A DNA stretch of 64,000 nt, taken from positions 154,832,352-154,896,351 of the forward strand of contig OZ038381.1 of NCBI GenBank assembly GCA_964036045.1, written 5' to 3'. This stretch comes from Eutreptiella sp. 'Long Island Sound 2002' (lineage: Eukaryota; Euglenozoa; Euglenophyceae; Eutreptiales; Eutreptiaceae). Below the pieces are notes generated by a model. That model had not been told where the DNA came from. It searched no databases and worked only from the letters and a program-made list of their open reading frames with translations. Made by a program: the position numbers and the translations under genes. Positions 59,886 through 64,000 of this stretch are shown here, one piece after another (position 1 is the stretch's first letter; each line of letters begins with the position of its first letter).

Positions 59886-62800
59886 CTACACTTCTTGGAT
59901 TTCGCCGTCCGTCATCTTGCCCTCGGTTGCCGTCTCCGTATCTGGATCCCCCTCCGGTTCGGCATGGCGTTCCGGGGAGTCGGGGGGCTCCTCCTTCACT
60001 CGCACAGGCGCCTGCAGAACGCGGAAAACGGGGTGCTGTCCTCCAGAGGAAGGCCAGAATCGAGACACGTGTAACGCGTAACACGCGCAGAACGCGCAAC
60101 ACATGCCAGGGCGGATTCCAGAGGCACAACAGAACCATACGGGCATGACGCGCAAACAGCAGTGACCCCGCAACGCGCACCTGCTCACCTGCCGGACCAC
60201 CATCGCCCCCTGCTGAGACCTCCGCGTGTGCGGCAGCGCCTTCTGCAGCGCCTTCTGCGGGCTCCTTGGGTCCTTCTTTGGCCCCCTGACCTTCCGTCTC
60301 CGGGGGAGGCTTCTGCAGAACGCGAACGACGTGACGTCTGTCCTCCAGAGGCACGGCGGAGGCAAGACATGTAGAACGCGGAGAACGCGCAACACGCGCA
60401 ACACGGAGCGTACCAGCCTCTAGAGGCGACAAAGAAGCACGCATGGAGAACACGCAGCAAAGCGACCTGCTCCACCTCCATCCCAACGGCGCCAGATCCT
60501 TCTGTTTTGATGCTCTGGGGATCGTCCCGCGTCTCGCCCGTCTCCTGCGGATCCTGTGGAAACACGAGGGGGGCAACCAAGTGGCAGAACATGGGGCAGA
60601 CGAGACCGGGCCTCCACATACATGTGACTCACGGCTCCGTACAAACCACGCATTGAAAGCCGCAACGGAGGACGTACGATCGGGTTGGTTCCGCAGCCGC
60701 CCACGCACCTTCTTGCTCTCTGCCACATCGGTGAATGGGCCGAGCAGCGCCTTCGGACGAAGCTCCGGCGGCTCGCCCGATGCGCCGGGGGGCGCGCCAT
60801 AGGGCAGGGGAGGCGGGGGACCCCGCGGCGGCGCGCCATACGGCAAGGGAGGGGGGTGGCCCCGCGGCGGCGCGCCATAGGGCAAGGGAGGCGGGTGGCC
60901 CCGCGGCGGCTCGCCATGCGGCGGCGGGCCCCGCGGCAGTGGCAGATAGCTGGGCCACTGCGGGTCTTCGTCGTACGACTGTTGGTACTGCGGTGGCGGG
61001 GCTGGCAGGTGCGGGTACCCGCTCATGTGCGGGGGCGCCCAATCCCAAGCGGCAGTCTGCACAACGTGTAACACGGCAAGTCCTCCTCCAGAAGCGTGCA
61101 AGGAATCATACGTGTAACACGCGTAGAACGCGCATCACGCTACCATGGGCCTCCAGAGGCGGCGCGGAGGCACCAGCGCGCACACCACCGAGACCACAAA
61201 GCACACAGATACCCGCGGTTTCTTCGCCGCCAGCTCTCGGGTGCGCACCAACGACCATGCTCCAGACGCCGGAAGTTCGAGTAGCCGTTCCTCTTCCAAT
61301 CCGTACGCCATCAGGCTGGCCATCCGGACAAACCGGACAAACTTCTCCTGCAGAACGCGGAAAACACGATCGGTCCTCCAGAGGCACAGTAGAAGCAAAC
61401 ACGCAGAACGCGCAGAACGCGCATGACGCGCGGAGCGACTACGTAGAAACACAACAGAGGACGCGCGCAACACCTGCAAAACATCCGTGTCCATGTCAAC
61501 GATGTCTTCGATGCCCATTGCGCTAGCTCACCTGATCGCTGACCCCACCTCCACGACCACCTCGCAGGCCCTCCATTTTCAGCTTGGCCAAACTCAGGCC
61601 CTCTGCCGGCGGGCTGAGGTCCACCGGCCATTGCGGCGCGGCGGCGCAACCCGTACAAACCGAAAGGCCCTTCAAAATCCCCTCCGCCACTTGTCTCGGG
61701 CTGCTCCATGGGTAGCGCTTCTCGAAGTGCTCACGGGCTGCTGCAGCCGACTGGGCGTTCTTGGTCCCGCATCTCAGCACGCTTTGCACGCTCAGGGCCC
61801 GCACACTGGTGTGCAGCAGCAGGGCCAACCCGAGCTCTTGCTTGGACTTGGGTTCCTCCGACAGGCACTCCTTGTAGTGCATCACCAGGCGACCCACGGT
61901 GGCGTTGAAGTCCGTCTCCAAAATTCTCTGCATCGTCTCCAGATCACGGTCGTACCCGCCTTCATGCTGGAACTTCTCTGCTCTTGTCGGTGCGGCGCTG
62001 ATGCTCTTCTGCGGGCCCTTCCCGCCGATCGCAAAGGACACGTTCCCACGGGCCGGCTTGTCCTTGTCCTTCTTTTTCTTGGGCATCTCGGCCTCGGACT
62101 TCTTCGGTGGCACCTTGGGCGGGCTCCGCTCCTCTGCCTTCCGCTTCTTCTTCTCTGCCATTGTCTGCGGCTCCTGCTTGACCTCCAGCATGGTGGACCA
62201 TGCTGCCTTTCCAGAAGCCTTTGCAGCAGAAGAGGAGTGTTTCTCCGGCACATCATCTGGCTCGTCCTCTGAATGCTCCCTCCTCCTCCTCCTCCTCCTC
62301 ACTCTCTTCTGCCTCGCCCTCCAACCAGGTCCACAACCGGTTCGCTTGGATCTGCAGAACGCGCAGCACGCGTAACACGGTGGTGGTGCCCCCAGAGGCG
62401 GAGCGAGAGGCACACTGGCGGAACGTGCAGAACGCGCAACACGCGCAACACACGTAGAACAGGGGGCAGAATCACGTACAGATGCAACACGCAGCACGCC
62501 CAGAACAACCTTTGTGTACTCGAACCATCCATCCGGCTTAGCGCGGCAATCTTGGACTTTTGCGGGATCCCGGGGCTTGCTTGGCTTCGTCTTGATCTGC
62601 AGGCAGTTGGTGGGGTAAGCAGCTTATCGAAAATGGAGACTAGGGACCGGCACGGTGCGACGAAACGGAACATAATGGCACTTGTCATGCATGCATACTT
62701 GATATGCGGTGACGTTGGTGAGGCACATCTCATCTTCTGGGCGATCGTTGCTGCCGGGCTTCTTGCGGTTGACCCAGGCTGCGTGCCACCCAGCTGTGCA

Positions 62801-63045
62801 GAAATGTGTGGCACGGCCCAGAAACACAAAAAAAAAATGTGAAACGAACGACATCGACGTGGGGGACATCCAAAGGCACAACACCCGTACTCCACCCCAT
62901 TGAACAATCACATACATGTCTGTTGTTTGATCTGGAACACGATGAACGCGTTGTGCTTCAGCGTGGCCGCGTTCCCCCAACTGCCCAGGTGGCCCCCCTT
63001 GGCCAGCCACTGCTTGTGGCGGTCCGGGAAAAGCGGTGCGGGCAT
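59886..63045 (-). CDS. Nine-exon gene, lysine/acid-rich nuclear-type protein, unrecognised
   Basis: Exons 63045-62916, 62793-62699, 62596-62510, 62351-61532, 61347-61213, 61056-60709, 60553-60467, 60312-60181 and 60011-59886 join in phase to about 652 residues, provided one base in exon 4 is discounted. The start at ATG 63045 is tentative; an acceptor-like CTCAG at 63056 suggests an upstream exon. The N-terminus looks globular (DRHKQWLAKGGHLGSWGNAA; GWHAAWVNRKKPGSNDRPED). Then come an acidic run, basic clusters (AEKKKRKAEERSPPK; MPKKKKDKDKPARG) that suggest nuclear localisation, and a helical part (YDRDLETMQRILETDFNATV). Next is a proline-rich region with four ~13-residue PPRGHPPPLPYGA repeats. 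The protein also has three psi-K-x-E sumoylation-type sites (VKQE, IKTE, VKEE) and an acidic C-terminus ending EIQEV. Several introns belong to one repeat family. No domain is recognised. Confidence 0.65.
60012..60180 (-). repeat. Introner-like intron (169 nt)
   Basis: Donor GAGCAG|GTGCGC and acceptor CGCGTTCTGCAG. It contains GTGCCTCTGGAATCC, TGCGCGTTCTGCGCGTGTTA and CCTCTGGAGGACAGC. A donor eight bases earlier in gene direction (GGCAG|GTGAGC) would break the frame of the last exon, so I use GTGCGC. Confidence 0.8.
60313..60466 (-). repeat. Introner-like intron (154 nt)
   Basis: Donor GAGCAG|GTCGCT and acceptor TTCGCGTTCTGCAG. It contains CGCGTGTTGCGCGTTCTCCG and GTGCCTCTGGAGGACAGAC. Confidence 0.8.
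61057..61212 (-). repeat. Introner-like intron (156 nt)
   Basis: Donor CGCGG|GTATCT and acceptor CGTTGTGCAG. It contains CGCCTCTGGAGGCCC, GATGCGCGTTCTACGCGTGT and CTTCTGGAGGAGGAC. Confidence 0.75.
61348..61531 (-). repeat. Introner-like intron with ambiguous 5' boundary
   Basis: Acceptor CCGCGTTCTGCAG at 61348. The 3' 126 nt (from 61473) match the introner family (CATGCGCGTTCTGCGCGTTC, GTGCCTCTGGAGGACCG). The donor could be ATCAG|GTGAGC at 61531 or TTTTGCAG|GTGTTG at 61473. The 58 nt between them read as a small open frame starting with ATG. Both choices are phase 0. Confidence 0.7.
62358..62509 (-). repeat. Introner-like intron (152 nt)
   Basis: Donor ACAAAG|GTTGTT and acceptor TGCGCGTTCTGCAG. 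It contains GTGTTGCGCGTGTTGCGCGT, GTGCCTCTCGCTCC and CGCCTCTGGGGGCACC. Confidence 0.78.
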
Positions 63046-63055
63046 GAAGAAAGGG

Positions 63056-63290
63056 CTGAGGTACAGGAGGACGCGTAGCTCGCGCAAAACATGGGTTCCG
63101 GCCTCCAGAAGCGTGATGTCGGTTACGTGCGGAACGCGGAACACGCCTTGCACGGATATGCGACACGAGTTATTCGAGTTCCAGAGGCACACCTAGAAGC
63201 GAACGCTTAGAACACGTAACACGCGTAACACGCGCGGCACACGGAGCACGAAAGCCAAGGTAGAGGCAACGGCAGGATACGCTTCTCACA
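63056..63290 (-). repeat. Probable introner-like sequence upstream of the nine-exon gene
   Basis: The minus strand carries GCGCGTGTTACGCGTGTTAC, GTGCCTCTGGAACTC, GTTCCGCGTTCCGCACG and GCTTCTGGAGGCC, ending in TGTACCTCAG at 63056. A donor CAT|GTGAGA near 63290 would make an intron of about 235 nt. The upstream exon is not established. Confidence 0.5.
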
Positions 63291-63717
63291 TGGAAAACGG
63301 TGGAAATGAACAAAACGGATGCTTCCATGACGTCCGGCACGTTCGAAAACCCCCCGGAACAACAAAACTTTATGGATTCATTTTTGACGAACAAAAAACG
63401 TTGATTCCGTTCTGCGCGTGGTAGACAAAGGAATATAGTGACACGCAACATCCCCTGCAACCCGTAGTCCGGAATGCGGCGATCAGCTGCAATGCGTCAA
63501 TATATCGCTGTAATTGGGAGCACCACATCCCACCAGCCGTGGATGGTGTCTTCCAAGCCGAAGTTGGCAAGACATTGTGCCCTTGGGATGCAGCGTTCTA
63601 GGGCGTGGTGCGGAACCCCCCCAATCGCGGGGGTTATCGCGTGGGTTATCGCGTGTGTTTTTTGGGCCCTTGCTTCAAAACCCTCCCTCATTTCGTGTCC
63701 AGGTCCTCTTATTCTTC
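63291..63717. other. Region between divergent genes
   Basis: Lies between the leftward nine-exon gene and the rightward partial gene, so it may hold both promoters or first exons. TTATCGCGTG occurs twice in tandem (63634-63655). No core promoter motif recognised. Confidence 0.35.
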
Positions 63718-64000
63718 ATGGACAGTGCTGTCAATGAGGCCCTGCGGGCTCTCAACACAGCTAACCTCCGGCGGTACACCGATCTGCAGTGCCCCAAGGC
63801 CCGGCGGCGGCGTTTGAAGGCGGTTCAGCGGCTGGTGCGAGTTCTATTGGGTGACCCAGACGTCGTGTGTGGCACCAACACCAAAGGCGAAGTTTGTTTA
63901 AGTGGTGGGGCGTGCACTGCCCTGTCTGGCCCACTTGGCGGCCATCTTGCATTAACAGCTCAGGAGCATGAGGCCCTGAGCATGCTACGCATGGCATGCA
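63718..64000 (+). CDS. Partial gene running off the right edge, unrecognised
   Basis: From ATG at 63718 the plus strand stays open to the end of the window (94 codons): MDSAVNEALRALNTANLRRY, KARRRRLKAVQRLVRVLLGD, VVCGTNTKGEVCLSGGACTA and TAQEHEALSMLRMAC. It may be an internal exon, because an acceptor-like TTTCGTGTCCAG precedes it at 63691-63702 and the frame is open back to that point (VLLFFMDS). Helical and basic; no domain recognised. Confidence 0.5.
   Translation, partial: MDSAVNEALRALNTANLRRYTDLQCPKARRRRLKAVQRLVRVLLGDPDVVCGTNTKGEVCLSGGACTALSGPLGGHLALTAQEHEALSMLRMAC

Noticed and set aside
59662-61101. A single 479-codon exon reading straight through introns of the nine-exon gene
   Set aside because: The frame passes through segments that repeat as introners (VLRVLRV-type translations) and misses the conserved-looking exon frames that splice in phase.

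Overview
The window is nuclear DNA from a eukaryote, most likely a large-genome unicellular alga or other protist. Genes are broken by GT-AG introns. Most of the sequence is retroelement remains, long (CA)n and poly-G/poly-C tracts, minisatellites and tRNA-derived repeats. Nothing looks bacterial or viral, and the lineage cannot be fixed from the sequence alone; exon coordinates are my own reading of splice signals, checked for phase.

Left half (about 3.7-32.4 kb, minus strand): one gene for a CocE/NonD-type (X-Pro dipeptidyl-peptidase S15-like) alpha/beta hydrolase spans about 28.7 kb. Its four exons (32400-31822, 17132-16722, 14963-14416, 4392-3711) join in phase into a 739-residue protein with a complete Ser135-Asp279-His308 triad. 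The introns (14.7, 1.8 and 10.0 kb) hold a Penelope-like element with GIY-YIG nuclease and ~260-bp terminal direct repeats (18.58-23.84 kb), a YLDD reverse transcriptase/RNase H element (28.8-30.75 kb), a second YLDD RT element (6.5-10.2 kb), a 3-kb 48-bp minisatellite (24.7-27.8 kb) and tRNA-like repeats (11 kb).

Middle (32.4-56.6 kb): mainly intergenic. It holds a decayed LINE with endonuclease, RT and RNase H (34.9-40.0 kb), two copies of a ~0.7-kb element (41.74-42.44 and 48.64-49.31 kb), a pseudogene (42.6-43.5 kb), a tRNA-like repeat (44.1-44.4 kb), and weakly supported exons at 50.65-53.1 and 54.8-55.1 kb.

Right end (56.6-64 kb): a compact gene block of different character. Reading leftward on the minus strand are a nine-exon gene for an unrecognised lysine/acid-rich nuclear-type protein (63.05-59.89 kb), an apparently intact piggyBac-type transposase gene (59.45-57.65 kb), and a small third gene (57.60-56.61 kb). 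A divergent partial gene runs off the right edge on the plus strand. Many introns here are 126-230 nt long and resemble one another (GCGCGTTCTGCGCGT-type runs, a CCTCTGGAGGAC block, a CGCGTTCTGCAG 3' end). They look like one family of introner elements, mobile introns inserted into at least two unrelated genes and probably three. This is the most interesting signal in the window.
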